Shown here: positions 1-8,180 of the stretch, one piece after another
How positions within the stretch are numbered: position 1 is the first letter of the stretch
Layout of the letters: each line of letters starts with the position of its first letter
Assembly (NCBI GenBank): GCA_044221335.1
Contig: JBGAPI010000032.1
Location: forward strand, 1 to 60,972
Source: JBGAPI01 sp044221335
Lineage (GTDB): Bacteria > Pseudomonadota > Gammaproteobacteria > Xanthomonadales > Ahniellaceae
Length of the DNA stretch: 60,972 nucleotides
Direction of reading: 5' to 3'
Made by a program: the position numbers and the translations under genes
The notes under the pieces: model-generated
Database searches by the model: none
The model's input: only the letters and a program-made list of their open reading frames with translations
What the model was told of the DNA's origin: nothing

Positions 1-116
<116 letters not shown>

Positions 117-128
117 GAGAGAAAGCTC

Positions 129-157
129 AGGGCCCCGGGCACTGTGCCCAGGGCCCT
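129..157 (+). promoter_or_regulatory. GC-rich hairpin between tuf and rpsJ
   Basis: Two 13-base arms (129-141 and 145-157) pair with a single C-A mismatch around a CTG loop. The hairpin follows the tuf stop by 12 bases and is not followed by a run of T. It may be a weak terminator or attenuator separating str from S10 transcription. I see no similarity to the E. coli S10 leader that L4 binds. Confidence 0.4.
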
Positions 158-214
158 TAACCAAGCGAGCGGTACGGGGTGTGCGCGCCCCGGACCCCGA
201 ACAGGACAAGTGAC

Positions 215-526
215 ATGGCGGAACAACGCATTCGGATTCGACTGAAGGCCTACGATCATCGCCTGATCGATCGTTCGGCTTCCGAGATCGTGGAAACGGC
301 CAAGCGGACCGGCGCGCAAGTGCGCGGCCCGATCCCGCTGCCGACCAAGCTCGAGCGCTACACCATCCTGGTGTCGCCGCACGCCGACAAGGACGCGCGC
401 GACCAGTACGAGACCCGCACCCACAAGCGCGTGCTCGACATCGTCGACCCCAACGACAAGACCGTGGACGCGCTGATGAAGCTCGATCTCGCGGCCGGCG
501 TCGACGTCCAGATCAAGTTGTACTGA
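215..526 (+). CDS. rpsJ: 30S ribosomal protein S10
   Basis: A 103-residue protein, exactly the E. coli length, starting MAEQRIRIRLKAYDHRLID and containing the family motif GPIPLPTK. S10 sits in the 30S head and, with NusB, also takes part in transcription antitermination. The frame is open upstream to a possible start at 179, but the ATG at 215 gives the canonical N-terminus and has an AGGACA-type ribosome site just before it. It is the first gene of the S10 operon, 22 bases ahead of rplC. Confidence 0.98.
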   Translation: MAEQRIRIRLKAYDHRLIDRSASEIVETAKRTGAQVRGPIPLPTKLERYTILVSPHADKDARDQYETRTHKRVLDIVDPNDKTVDALMKLDLAAGVDVQIKLY

Positions 527-548
527 GCGCTGCCGCCAGGACAGGACC

Positions 549-1190
549 ATGAGTATCGGAATCGTAGGTAAAAAGTGCGGCATGACGCGCGTCTTCACGG
601 ATGCCGGCGTGTCCATTCCGGTGACGCTGATCGAGGCGTCCCCGAATCGCATCACCCAGGTCAAGACCGACGCCACCGACGGCTACAACGCCGTGCAGGT
701 GACCGCCGGCAGCAAGCGCCCGTCGCTGCTGAACAAGGCCCAGACCGGTCACTTCGCGAAGGCGAAGGTTGCCGGCGGCCGCGGCCTCTGGGAATTCCGC
801 GCCAGCGCGGGTGAAGTGGCGAAGCTCGCCGTCGGCGGCGAACTGAAGGTCGCCGAGCTGTTCCAGCCGGGCCAGATGGTCGACGTGGCCGGAATCAGCA
901 AGGGCAAGGGCTTCCAGGGCACGATCAAGCGCCACAACTTCACGATGGGCGACGCCACCCACGGCAACTCGCTGTCGCATCGCGCCCCGGGCTCGATCGG
1001 CCAGCGCCAGACGCCGGGTCGCGTTTTCCCGGGCAAGAAGATGTCCGGTCACATGGGTGCCGAGCGCGTTTCGGCGATCAACCTCGAAGTGGTCAAGGTC
1101 GACGCCGAGCGTCACCTGATCGCGATCCGCGGTGCGGTCCCGGGCGCCAAGGGCGGCGACGTGATCGTCCGTCCGGCGGCCAAGGCATAA
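549..1190 (+). CDS. rplC: 50S ribosomal protein L3
   Basis: A 213-residue protein starting MSIGIVGKKCGMTRVFTDAG, the usual L3 opening. The RHNFTMGDATHGNSLSHRAP segment is the loop that reaches toward the peptidyl-transferase centre, and its GNSLSHR stretch carries the glutamine/asparagine-methylation region of L3. L3 is an early-assembling 23S rRNA binder. The ATG follows an AGGACAGGACC stretch. It is followed 11 bases later by rplD. Confidence 0.98.
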   Translation: MSIGIVGKKCGMTRVFTDAGVSIPVTLIEASPNRITQVKTDATDGYNAVQVTAGSKRPSLLNKAQTGHFAKAKVAGGRGLWEFRASAGEVAKLAVGGELKVAELFQPGQMVDVAGISKGKGFQGTIKRHNFTMGDATHGNSLSHRAPGSIGQRQTPGRVFPGKKMSGHMGAERVSAINLEVVKVDAERHLIAIRGAVPGAKGGDVIVRPAAKA

Positions 1191-1201
1191 GGAGGACGGC
1201 G

Positions 1202-1804
1202 ATGGAAATGACCGTCATGAATTCGAAGACCCCGGTCGCCATGAACGATGGCGTGTTCGGCGTCGAGTTCCGTCAGGACCTGGTCCACCAGGTGGTGACC
1301 GCGTACCGCAACGCGGGCCGCGCCGGCACCAAGGCGCAGAAGTCGCGCTCCGACCTGTCGGGTACCACCAAGAAGTTCAAGAAGCAGAAGGGCGGCGGCG
1401 CTCGCCACGGCGACTACCGCGCCCCGATCTTCGTCGGCGGCGGCGTCACCTTCGCCGCGCGTCCGCGCAGCTTCGCGCAGAAGGTCAACAAGAAGATGTA
1501 TCGCGGCGCGATCGCCTCGATCCTCTCCGAGCTGGTGCGGCAGGATCGCCTGCGCCTGGTCGAGAGCTTCGACGTGGCCACGCCGAAGACCAAGACGCTC
1601 GCCGGCAAGCTGGCCGAGATGAACCTGGGCAAGACCCTGTTCGTCACCGAGAACGGTTCCGAGAACCTGTTCCTGGCCGCGCGCAACCTTCCGCACGTCG
1701 CCATCACCGACGTCAGCGGCATGGACCCGGTATCGCTGATCGATGCCGAGCACGTCGTGATGACGGTCGAGTCGGCCAAGAAAGTCGAGGAGTGGTTGGC
1801 ATGA
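1202..1804 (+). CDS. rplD: 50S ribosomal protein L4
   Basis: A 200-residue L4 whose extended loop (GTTKKFKKQKGGGARHGDYR) lines the nascent-peptide exit tunnel near L22. The start has an AAGGAGG ribosome site eight bases upstream; the in-frame ATG at 1217 is a less likely alternative. In E. coli L4 represses its own operon. Whether it does so here cannot be judged from the leader. Its stop overlaps the rplW start as ATGA, which suggests translational coupling. Confidence 0.98.
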   Translation: MEMTVMNSKTPVAMNDGVFGVEFRQDLVHQVVTAYRNAGRAGTKAQKSRSDLSGTTKKFKKQKGGGARHGDYRAPIFVGGGVTFAARPRSFAQKVNKKMYRGAIASILSELVRQDRLRLVESFDVATPKTKTLAGKLAEMNLGKTLFVTENGSENLFLAARNLPHVAITDVSGMDPVSLIDAEHVVMTVESAKKVEEWLA

Positions 1805-2097
1805 ACAAGGAACGTCTGATGCAGGTCATCCGCGCTCCGATCGTTTCGGAGAAGACGAGCCTGGTCCAGGAGAAGTCGAACCAGTTCGTGTTCGAGGTCG
1901 CCTCCGACGCCACCAAGGGCGACGTCAAGGCCGCCGTGGAAGTGCTGTTCAACGTGAAGGTCGATTCGGTCAATGTGGTCAACGTCCGCGGCAAGTCGCG
2001 TGCGTTCCGCGGTCGCCTCGGCAAGCGTTCGGATTGGCGCAAGGCTTACGTGCGTCTGAGCCAGGGTCAGACCATCGACCTCACGGCGCAGGCTTGA
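1801..2097 (+). CDS. rplW: 50S ribosomal protein L23
   Basis: A 98-residue L23 (MNKERLMQVIRAPIVSEKTS). It binds 23S rRNA beside the tunnel exit and is the docking site for trigger factor and SRP. The signature VNVVNVRGKSRAFRGRLGKR is present. The ATG overlaps the rplD stop by four bases, so it is preferred to the GTG nine bases upstream in the same frame. Confidence 0.97.
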   Translation: MNKERLMQVIRAPIVSEKTSLVQEKSNQFVFEVASDATKGDVKAAVEVLFNVKVDSVNVVNVRGKSRAFRGRLGKRSDWRKAYVRLSQGQTIDLTAQA

Positions 2098-2115
2098 GTT
2101 AGGTAGGACATACCG

Positions 2116-2943
2116 ATGGCACTGATCACTTTCAAGCCGACCTCGCCGGGCCGCCGCGCGATGGTCCGGGTCTCGACCCCGGCACTGCACAAGGGCGACC
2201 CGTACGCCCCGCTGACCGAGAGTCAGAACCGCACCGGCGGTCGCAACCACTATGGCCGCATCACCACCCGCCACGTCGGCGGCGGTCACAAGCAGAACTA
2301 CCGCCTGATCGATTTCAAGCGTGACAAGGTCGGCATCCCCGCCCGCGTCGAGCGCATCGAATACGATCCGAACCGCACCGCGCACATCGCGCTGCTGTGC
2401 TACGTCGACGGCGAGCGCCGCTACATCATCTCGCCGAAGGGCATCAAGGTCGGCGACCAGCTGATCGCGGGCCGCGAGGCTCCGATCAAGGCCGGCAACT
2501 GCCTGCCGCTGAACAACATCCCGGTCGGCTCGACGGTCCACTGCATCGAGATGCGCCCGGGCAAGGGTGCGCAGCTGGCGCGCAGCGCCGGCGCCTCGGC
2601 GCAGCTGGTCGCCCGCGACCAGGGCTACGCGACGCTGCGCCTGCGTTCGGGCGAGATGCGCCGCGTCCCGTCGGACTGCGCCGCCACCATCGGCGAGGTC
2701 GGCAACGACGAGCACAACCTGAAGAAGATCGGCAAGGCCGGTGCCAAGCGCTGGAAGGGCATCCGCCCGACCGTCCGCGGCGCCGCCATGAACCCGGTCG
2801 ATCACCCGCACGGTGGTGGTGAAGCCCGCGCCGGCCAGGGTAATCCGCATCCGGTCTCCCCGTGGGGCACGCCGGCCAAGGGTTACAAGACCCGCAACAA
2901 CAAGCGCACGCAGAAGTTCATCGTGCGTGACCGCCGCAGCTGA
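2116..2943 (+). CDS. rplB: 50S ribosomal protein L2
   Basis: A 275-residue L2, the usual length. The C-terminal VDHPHGGGEARAGQG segment holds the conserved histidine implicated in peptidyl-transferase centre assembly, and RGAAMNPVDHP is the family signature. L2 joins the ribosomal subunits and binds 23S domain IV. A TAGGACA ribosome site precedes the ATG. It lies in the S10 operon 12 bases before rpsS. Confidence 0.98.
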   Translation: MALITFKPTSPGRRAMVRVSTPALHKGDPYAPLTESQNRTGGRNHYGRITTRHVGGGHKQNYRLIDFKRDKVGIPARVERIEYDPNRTAHIALLCYVDGERRYIISPKGIKVGDQLIAGREAPIKAGNCLPLNNIPVGSTVHCIEMRPGKGAQLARSAGASAQLVARDQGYATLRLRSGEMRRVPSDCAATIGEVGNDEHNLKKIGKAGAKRWKGIRPTVRGAAMNPVDHPHGGGEARAGQGNPHPVSPWGTPAKGYKTRNNKRTQKFIVRDRRS

Positions 2944-2955
2944 TAGGACACGACG

Positions 2956-3240
2956 ATGGCTCGTTCTCTGAAGAAGGGTCCGTTCGTGGACCACCACCTG
3001 ATGAAGAAGGTGGAGGCGGCGATGGCCGCCAACAGCAAGCGCCCGATCAAGACCTGGTCGCGCCGTTCGATGATCACGCCGGAGATGGTCGGCATGACCA
3101 TCGCCGTGCACAACGGCCGCCAGCACGTCCCCGTGCTGGTCAACGACAACATGATCGGCCACAAGCTCGGCGAGTTCGCCGTGACCCGCACCTTCAAAGG
3201 CCATTCGGCCGACAAGAAGGCCGCGGACGCCAAGAAGTAA
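2956..3240 (+). CDS. rpsS: 30S ribosomal protein S19
   Basis: A 94-residue protein starting MARSLKKGPFVDHHLMKKV, diagnostic for S19, which forms the 30S head complex with S13 and contacts A-site tRNA. The motif HNGRQHVPVLVNDNMIGHKL is intact. The ATG follows TAGGACACGACG, and the stop is two bases from the rplV start, so the two are almost certainly co-translated. Confidence 0.98.
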   Translation: MARSLKKGPFVDHHLMKKVEAAMAANSKRPIKTWSRRSMITPEMVGMTIAVHNGRQHVPVLVNDNMIGHKLGEFAVTRTFKGHSADKKAADAKK

Positions 3241-3242
3241 GG

Positions 3243-3587
3243 ATGAGCGCCATGGAAGCCAAAGCCATTTTGCGCACCGCGCGCATCTCGCCGCAGAAGG
3301 CCCGCCTTGTCGCGGACCTGGTTCGCGGCATGCCGGTCGGTCGTGCCCGTGACGTGCTGACGTTCTCGCCGAAGAAGGCCGCCGGCCTGGTGAAGAAGGT
3401 GCTGCTCTCCGCCATCGCCAACGCCGAGAACAATCTCGGCGCCGACGTCGACGACCTCAAGATCTCGAAGATCTTCGTCGACGAGGCTCAGACCATGAAG
3501 CGCATGCACGCCCGTGCCAAGGGCCGCGGCTCGCGCATCACCAAGCGGACCAGCCACATCACTGTGGTGGTCGGTACCGGCAAGTAA
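3243..3587 (+). CDS. rplV: 50S ribosomal protein L22
   Basis: L22 contributes the beta-hairpin that lines the exit tunnel next to L4. The HARAKGRGSRITKRTSHITV hairpin tip and its conserved arginines are visible near the C-terminus. From 3243 the protein has 114 residues. The ATG at 3252 would give 111, close to the 110 of E. coli, and has a GGATGAG sequence in front. The start is therefore uncertain by three codons. Confidence 0.96.
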   Translation: MSAMEAKAILRTARISPQKARLVADLVRGMPVGRARDVLTFSPKKAAGLVKKVLLSAIANAENNLGADVDDLKISKIFVDEAQTMKRMHARAKGRGSRITKRTSHITVVVGTGK

Positions 3588-3604
3588 GCGAAGGATCATC
3601 GATC

Positions 3605-4282
3605 ATGGGTCACAAGGTTCATCCGACCGGTATCCGCCTCGGCATCGCCAAGGACTGGAACTCGAAGTGGTTCGCGGGCAAGCGCGAGTACGCGCAGTAC
3701 CTGGCCGCCGACCTCAAGGTCCGCGACATGCTGCGCAAGAAGCTGGCGCAGGCCGGCATCTCGAAGATCTTCATCGAGCGCCCGGCGAAGTCGGCGCGCA
3801 TCAACATCCACACCGCCCGCCCGGGCGTGGTGATCGGCAAGAAGGGCGAGGACATCGAGAAGCTGCGCCGCGACGTGACCGCGCTGATGGGCGTCCCCGC
3901 CCACATCAACGTCACCGAGGTGCGCAAGCCTGAACTCGACGCGCAGCTGGTCGCCGAGTCGATCGCGCAGCAGCTCGAGCGCCGCATCATGTTCCGCCGC
4001 GCGATGAAGCGCTCGGTCGGCAACGCGATGCGCCTCGGCGCCCTGGGAATCAAGGTCAACGTCGCCGGCCGCCTGAACGGTGCCGAGATCGCGCGTTCGG
4101 AGTGGTACCGCGAAGGTCGCGTGCCGCTGCATACGCTGCGCGCCGACATCGACTACGGCTTCGCCGAAGCGAAGACCACCTACGGCATCATCGGCTGCAA
4201 GGTGTGGATCTACAAGGGCGAAGTCTTCGATTTGAACGCAGTGCGCGACGAGCAGGCGAAGCCTGAGCGCGCGGGCAAGTAA
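3605..4282 (+). CDS. rpsC: 30S ribosomal protein S3
   Basis: A 225-residue S3 starting MGHKVHPTGIRLGI. The type II KH domain with the nucleic-acid-binding loop GVVIGKKGEDIEKLR is in the N-terminal half, and the S3 C-terminal domain signature (IKVNVAGRLNGAEIARSEWY) follows. S3 lines the mRNA entry channel and helps the ribosomal helicase activity. It is 12 bases from rplP. Confidence 0.98.
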   Translation: MGHKVHPTGIRLGIAKDWNSKWFAGKREYAQYLAADLKVRDMLRKKLAQAGISKIFIERPAKSARINIHTARPGVVIGKKGEDIEKLRRDVTALMGVPAHINVTEVRKPELDAQLVAESIAQQLERRIMFRRAMKRSVGNAMRLGALGIKVNVAGRLNGAEIARSEWYREGRVPLHTLRADIDYGFAEAKTTYGIIGCKVWIYKGEVFDLNAVRDEQAKPERAGK

Positions 4283-4294
4283 GGGAACGTCGTC

Positions 4295-4708
4295 ATGCTG
4301 CAACCCAGTCGTCAGAAATTCCGCAAGCAGTTCAAGAGCCGCAACCGCGGCCTGGCCCAGGTGGGCAACCAGGTCAGCTTCGGCGAGTTCGGCCTCAAGG
4401 CCACCACCCACGGCCATCTGACCTCGCGTCAGATCGAGTCGGCCCGGCGTGCCATCTCGCGCTTCATCAAGCGCGGCGGCAAGCTCTGGATCCGCGTGTT
4501 CCCGGACAAGCCGATCTCGCGCAAGCCGATCGAAGTCCGCATGGGCAACGGCAAGGGTGGCGTCGAATTCTTCGTGGCTCCGGTGCAGCCGGGCCGCGTC
4601 CTCTATGAAATGGAGGGCGTCAACGAAGTCACCGCTCGCGAGGCCTTCCGCCTCGCCGCGGCGAAGCTGCCGGTGCAGACCACTTTCGTTTCCCGGACGG
4701 TGATGTAA
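4295..4708 (+). CDS. rplP: 50S ribosomal protein L16
   Basis: A 137-residue L16 starting MLQPSRQKFRKQFKSRNRG. L16 organises the A-site tRNA pocket in the large subunit. The motifs SFGEFGLKA and RIFPDKP-like WIRVFPDKPISRKP are intact, as is the C-terminal VQTTFVSR. Its TAA overlaps the next ATG by one base (TAATG), coupling it to rpmC. Confidence 0.98.
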   Translation: MLQPSRQKFRKQFKSRNRGLAQVGNQVSFGEFGLKATTHGHLTSRQIESARRAISRFIKRGGKLWIRVFPDKPISRKPIEVRMGNGKGGVEFFVAPVQPGRVLYEMEGVNEVTAREAFRLAAAKLPVQTTFVSRTVM

Positions 4709-4893
4709 TGGACATCAAGGAACTCAAGGCCAAGTCGCCGGCCGAGCTCGCGACCCACATCGAAGAGCTGCGTCGTGAGCAGTTCGGTCTGCGCATGGCG
4801 CGCGGCACCGGGCAGCTGACCAAGACGCACGAAATGCGCCGCGTGCGGCGTGACATCGCGCGGGCCAAGACCGTGCTGGCCGCCAAGGGCTGA
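4708..4893 (+). CDS. rpmC: 50S ribosomal protein L29
   Basis: A 61-residue helical hairpin protein starting MDIKELKAKSPAEL. L29 sits at the tunnel exit beside L23 and helps form the trigger factor and SRP docking area. The FGLRMARGTGQL stretch and C-terminal RRDIARAKTVL are typical. The start overlaps the rplP stop by one base. Confidence 0.96.
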   Translation: MDIKELKAKSPAELATHIEELRREQFGLRMARGTGQLTKTHEMRRVRRDIARAKTVLAAKG

Positions 4894-4898
4894 GGACA

Positions 4899-5165
4899 AT
4901 GAGCGAAACCGCCACCCCCGCTGTGCGCACCCTCGAAGGGCGCGTCGTCAGCAACAAGATGCAGAAGACCGTCACCGTGCTGATCGAGCGTCAGGTCAAG
5001 CATCCGATGTACGGCAAGTACCTGCGCCGTTCCACCAAGGTCCATGCGCACGACGCCGAAGGGCAGTGCCGCGAGGGCGACGTGGTGCGCATCGTCGAAT
5101 GCCGCCCGCTGTCGAAGACCAAGAATTTCCGCGTGGTCGAGATCGTGACCCGCGCGGGCCAGTAA
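4899..5165 (+). CDS. rpsQ: 30S ribosomal protein S17
   Basis: An 88-residue OB-fold protein with the S17 core LEGRVVSNKMQKTVTV and the KYLRRSTKVHAHD segment. S17 is a primary 16S rRNA binder in the 30S body. A GAGGACA ribosome site overlaps the rpmC stop. It is the last gene of the S10 group; rplN of the spc group follows after 24 bases with no terminator visible, so S10 and spc probably form one transcript. Confidence 0.97.
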   Translation: MSETATPAVRTLEGRVVSNKMQKTVTVLIERQVKHPMYGKYLRRSTKVHAHDAEGQCREGDVVRIVECRPLSKTKNFRVVEIVTRAGQ

Positions 5166-5189
5166 GCGGCCGGACGCAAGGAGCTTCCC

Positions 5190-5558
5190 ATGATTCAGAT
5201 GCAAACCCGGCTGGAAGTCGCCGACAACAGCGGTGCACGCGAACTGATGTGCATCAAGGTGCTCGGCGGCAGCAAGCGCCGCTACGCCCAGATCGGCGAC
5301 ATCATCAAGGTGTCGATCAAGGACGCCATCCCGCGCGGCAAGGTCAAGAAGGGCGAGGTCTATGACGCCGTCGTCGTGCGCACCCGCAAGGGCGTGCGCC
5401 GTGCCGACGGCTCGCTGATCCGCTTCGACGGCAATGCCGCCGTTCTGCTCGACAAGAAGCTGGAGCCGATCGGCACCCGCATCTTCGGACCCGTCACCCG
5501 CGAACTCCGCGGCGAGCGGTTCATGAAGATCGTGTCCCTGGCCCCGGAAGTGCTGTAA
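5190..5558 (+). CDS. rplN: 50S ribosomal protein L14
   Basis: A 122-residue protein starting MIQMQTRLEVADNSGARELM, the standard L14 opening. L14 forms an intersubunit bridge with 16S rRNA and is the binding site of the silencing factor RsfS. The GNAAVLLDKKLEPIGTRIFG segment is the family signature. An AAGGAG ribosome site precedes the ATG. This is the first gene of the spc section. Confidence 0.98.
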   Translation: MIQMQTRLEVADNSGARELMCIKVLGGSKRRYAQIGDIIKVSIKDAIPRGKVKKGEVYDAVVVRTRKGVRRADGSLIRFDGNAAVLLDKKLEPIGTRIFGPVTRELRGERFMKIVSLAPEVL

Positions 5559-5569
5559 GGATTCGGACC

Positions 5570-5884
5570 ATGAAGCGTATTCGCAAGGGCGACCAGGTGG
5601 TCGTCATCACCGGCAAACACAAGGGCCAGAAGGGTGAAGTCCTGTCGATCACCGAGAACGCGGTGGTGGTGCAGAACGTCAACCTGAAGAAGCGTCACAC
5701 CAAGCCGAACCCGCAGGCCAACCAGCCGGGCGGGATCGTCGAGCGCGAAGCCGCGATCGACTCGTCGAACGTGATGCTGGTCAATCCCGCCTCCGGCAAG
5801 GGCGAGCGGGTCGGATTCAAGGTTCTGGAGGACGGGCGCAAGGTGCGCGTGTTCAAGTCCTCCGGCGAAGTGGTTGATGCGTGA
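5570..5884 (+). CDS. rplX: 50S ribosomal protein L24
   Basis: A 104-residue L24 with a KOW motif near the N-terminus (KGDQVVVITGKHKGQKGEVL) that binds 23S rRNA and nucleates 50S assembly. The central KKRHTKPNPQANQPGGIVER is the conserved L24 signature. The length equals that of E. coli. Its end lies just before the GAGGAG ribosome site of rplE. Confidence 0.97.
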   Translation: MKRIRKGDQVVVITGKHKGQKGEVLSITENAVVVQNVNLKKRHTKPNPQANQPGGIVEREAAIDSSNVMLVNPASGKGERVGFKVLEDGRKVRVFKSSGEVVDA

Positions 5885-5895
5885 GGAGTAGCGCC

Positions 5896-6435
5896 GTGAC
5901 TCGGCTCGAGAAGCATTACAAGGACACCGTCGTCCCGAAGCTCGTTGAGCGCTTCGGCTACAAGAACCCGATGCAGATCCCGCGTCTGGTCAAGATCACG
6001 CTCAACATGGGCGTGGGCGAGGCCGTGGGCGACAAGAAGGTCCTGGAGAACGCGGTCGGCGACATGGCGAAGATCGCCGGTCAGAAGCCGATCATCACCA
6101 TGACCAAGAAGTCGATCGCGACCTTCAAGATCCGCGACAACATGCCGATCGGCTGCAAGGTCACGCTGCGCAGCCACCGCATGTACGAGTTCCTCGACCG
6201 CCTGGTGAGCATCTCGCTGCCGCGCGTGCGCGACTTCCGCGGCATCAGCGGCCGCGCGTTCGACGGCCGCGGCAACTTCAACTTCGGGATCAAGGAACAG
6301 ATCATCTTCCCGGAGATCAACTTCGACACGATCGACGCGCTGCGTGGCATGGACATCGCCATCACGACGACCGCTCGCAGCGACGCGGAAGCCCGCGCCC
6401 TGCTCGAAGGCTTCCAATTCCCGTTCCGCAATTAA
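5896..6435 (+). CDS. rplE: 50S ribosomal protein L5
   Basis: From the GTG at 5896 the product starts MTRLEKHYKDTVVPKL and has 179 residues, the same as E. coli L5. This start has a GAGGAG site eight bases upstream; the in-frame GTG at 5881 has no such support and overlaps rplX. L5 binds 5S rRNA and contacts P-site tRNA. The signatures KITLNMGVGEA and FNFGIKEQIIFPEI are intact. Confidence 0.97.
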   Translation: MTRLEKHYKDTVVPKLVERFGYKNPMQIPRLVKITLNMGVGEAVGDKKVLENAVGDMAKIAGQKPIITMTKKSIATFKIRDNMPIGCKVTLRSHRMYEFLDRLVSISLPRVRDFRGISGRAFDGRGNFNFGIKEQIIFPEINFDTIDALRGMDIAITTTARSDAEARALLEGFQFPFRN

Positions 6436-6451
6436 GGCGTAGAGATTTCCC

Positions 6452-6757
6452 ATGGCCAAGAGCTGCATGATCAACCGCGAAGTGAAGCGCGCCAAGGCGG
6501 TCAAGAAGTTCGCCGCGAAGCGTGCCGAGCTGAAGCGCCAGGCCGTCGACACCAAGCTGTCGCTGGAAGAGCGCATGGCGGCCGCCGCGAAGCTGCAGAA
6601 GCTGCCGCGCGACGCCAACCCGGTGCGCCAGCGCACCCGTTGCGCGCTGACCGGCCGTCCGCGCGGCGTCTACGCGAAGTTCGGCCTATGCCGCAACAAG
6701 CTGCGCGAGGCGACCATGCGCGGCGACGTGCCGGGCCTGCGCAAGTCCAGCTGGTAA
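6452..6757 (+). CDS. rpsN: 30S ribosomal protein S14 (zinc-free type)
   Basis: A 101-residue long-form S14 starting MAKSCMINREVKRAK. It lacks the CxxC zinc ribbon of the short type. The C-terminal signature RTRCALTGRPRGVYAKFGLC is present. S14 is a late 30S head assembler. It is followed by a 54-base gap with two small hairpins before rpsH, the longest gap within the spc section apart from the one before rpsE. Confidence 0.97.
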   Translation: MAKSCMINREVKRAKAVKKFAAKRAELKRQAVDTKLSLEERMAAAAKLQKLPRDANPVRQRTRCALTGRPRGVYAKFGLCRNKLREATMRGDVPGLRKSSW

Positions 6758-6762
6758 TAGTT

Positions 6763-6793
6763 TCCGATTCCAATCGGATATCGATGCTTCGAT
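6763..6793 (+). promoter_or_regulatory. Twin small hairpins between rpsN and rpsH
   Basis: Arms TCCGATT and AATCGGA (6763-6769, 6772-6778) pair around a two-base loop, followed by ATCGA and TCGAT (6780-6784, 6789-6793). The gap is AT-rich compared with its surroundings. They may be a processing or translational-control site before rpsH. Similarity to the S8 target of E. coli could not be established. Confidence 0.3.
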
Positions 6794-6811
6794 TTTCAAG
6801 GAACACGTTTC

Positions 6812-7210
6812 ATGAGCATGACTGATCCCATCGCCGACATGTTCGTCCGTATCCGCAACGGACAGGCTGCCGGCAAAGCGACGGTGAAGATGCCGTCGTC
6901 GAAGGCCAAGGTGGCCATCGCCAAGCTGCTGAAGGACGAGGGCTACATCAACGACGCCATCGTCCGCGACCTCGGCGGCAACAAGAAGGAACTGGAAGTG
7001 GCGCTGCGCTACTACCAGGGCAAGCCGGCGATCGACCGCCTCGACCGCGTCAGCCGTCCGGGCCTGCGCCGCTATCGCGGCACGTCCGACCTGCCGAAGG
7101 TCCTCGGTGGCCTCGGCGTCGCGATCATCTCGACCTCGTCGGGCCTGATGACCGATGCCAGCGCGCGCGCCAAGGGCGTGGGCGGCGAAATCATCGGCGT
7201 CGTGGCGTAA
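6812..7210 (+). CDS. rpsH: 30S ribosomal protein S8
   Basis: A 132-residue S8 starting MSMTDPIADMFVRIRNGQ. S8 binds the central domain of 16S rRNA and in E. coli represses the spc operon. The C-terminal signature STSSGLMTDASARAKGVGGE carries the rRNA-contacting residues. The ATG at 6818 is an alternative two codons in. The ribosome site AAGGAACA lies ten bases before the chosen ATG. Confidence 0.97.
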   Translation: MSMTDPIADMFVRIRNGQAAGKATVKMPSSKAKVAIAKLLKDEGYINDAIVRDLGGNKKELEVALRYYQGKPAIDRLDRVSRPGLRRYRGTSDLPKVLGGLGVAIISTSSGLMTDASARAKGVGGEIIGVVA

Positions 7211-7220
7211 GGAGTCAGTC

Positions 7221-7745
7221 ATGTCCCGAGTTGCCAAGAAAGTCATCGCCCTGCCGAAGGGCGTCGAGTGCAGCATCGCTGCCGACAAGGTTTCGGTGAA
7301 GGGTCCGAAGGGCACCCTCAGCATCGCGCGCCCGAGCGGCGTCGACATCGCCGTCGCCGGCTCCGACGTGAAGCTGTCCGCTTCCGCCGCCGACATGTGC
7401 ATGGCCGGCACCCTGCGCGCCCTGCTCAACAACATGGTCAAGGGCGTCAGCGAAGGCTATGCCCGCAAGCTCGAGCTGGTCGGCGTCGGTTATCGCGCCA
7501 CCATGCAGGGCAAGGACCTGTCGCTCGCGCTGGGCTTCTCCCACCCGGTGGTGTTCAAGGCCCCGGAAGGGATCAGCCTCGAGACCCCGAGCCAGACCGA
7601 GATCCTGATCAAGGGCGCGGACAAGCAGGCCGTCGGCCAGGTCGCCGCCAAGATCCGTTCGGTGCGTCCGCCGGAGCCCTACAAGGGCAAGGGCGTGCGT
7701 TACTCCGGCGAAAAGATCAGCCTGAAGGAAGCCAAGAAGGCCTAA
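7221..7745 (+). CDS. rplF: 50S ribosomal protein L6
   Basis: A 174-residue L6 starting MSRVAKKVIALPKGVECSI. Two repeated alpha/beta domains are expected; the C-terminal signature PEPYKGKGVRYSGEKI is present. L6 is near the sarcin-ricin loop and the factor-binding site. The open frame extends upstream into rpsH, but the ATG at 7221 gives the canonical start and has GGAGTCAGTC before it. Confidence 0.97.
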   Translation: MSRVAKKVIALPKGVECSIAADKVSVKGPKGTLSIARPSGVDIAVAGSDVKLSASAADMCMAGTLRALLNNMVKGVSEGYARKLELVGVGYRATMQGKDLSLALGFSHPVVFKAPEGISLETPSQTEILIKGADKQAVGQVAAKIRSVRPPEPYKGKGVRYSGEKISLKEAKKA

Positions 7746-7769
7746 GGGCCTTCCGGCGAGGAGCTAGTG

Positions 7770-8123
7770 ATGAACAAGAACGAACAGCGTCTGCGTCGCG
7801 CCAAGAGCACGCGCATGCACATCCGCAAGCTGGATGTGGCCCGCCTGACCGTGCACCGCAGCGGCCAGCACATCTACGCCCAGGTCACCAGTGCGACCGG
7901 CGACAAGGTCCTGGCGGCCGCGTCGACCGTCCAGAAGGACGTTCGCGAGGGTCTCTCCGCGACCAAGAACAAGACCTCCGCCGCCGCGGTGGGCAAGGCG
8001 ATCGCCGAGCGCGCGCTGAAGGCCGGCATCGAGAATGTCGCCTTCGACCGCTCGGGTTTCCGCTACCACGGCCGCGTCAAGGCGCTGGCCGAGGCCGCCC
8101 GCGAGGCCGGTCTCAAGTTCTGA
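7770..8123 (+). CDS. rplR: 50S ribosomal protein L18
   Basis: A 117-residue L18 (MNKNEQRLRRAKSTRMHIRK), the same length as in E. coli. It binds 5S rRNA with L5. The C-terminal DRSGFRYHGRVKALAEAARE signature is intact. A GAGGAG site stands seven bases upstream of the ATG. A GTG directly before it (7767) is in frame but has worse spacing. Confidence 0.97.
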   Translation: MNKNEQRLRRAKSTRMHIRKLDVARLTVHRSGQHIYAQVTSATGDKVLAAASTVQKDVREGLSATKNKTSAAAVGKAIAERALKAGIENVAFDRSGFRYHGRVKALAEAAREAGLKF

Positions 8124-8180
8124 CGAACACCCTGCGACTACAACTCTAAGCGGCTTCGGCCGTAAACAGATCCGGATCCC

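Noticed and set aside
1414..3204. Minus-strand open frame of 596 residues across rplD-rplB-rpsS
   Set aside because: It is antisense to four ribosomal protein genes and has no recognisable product.
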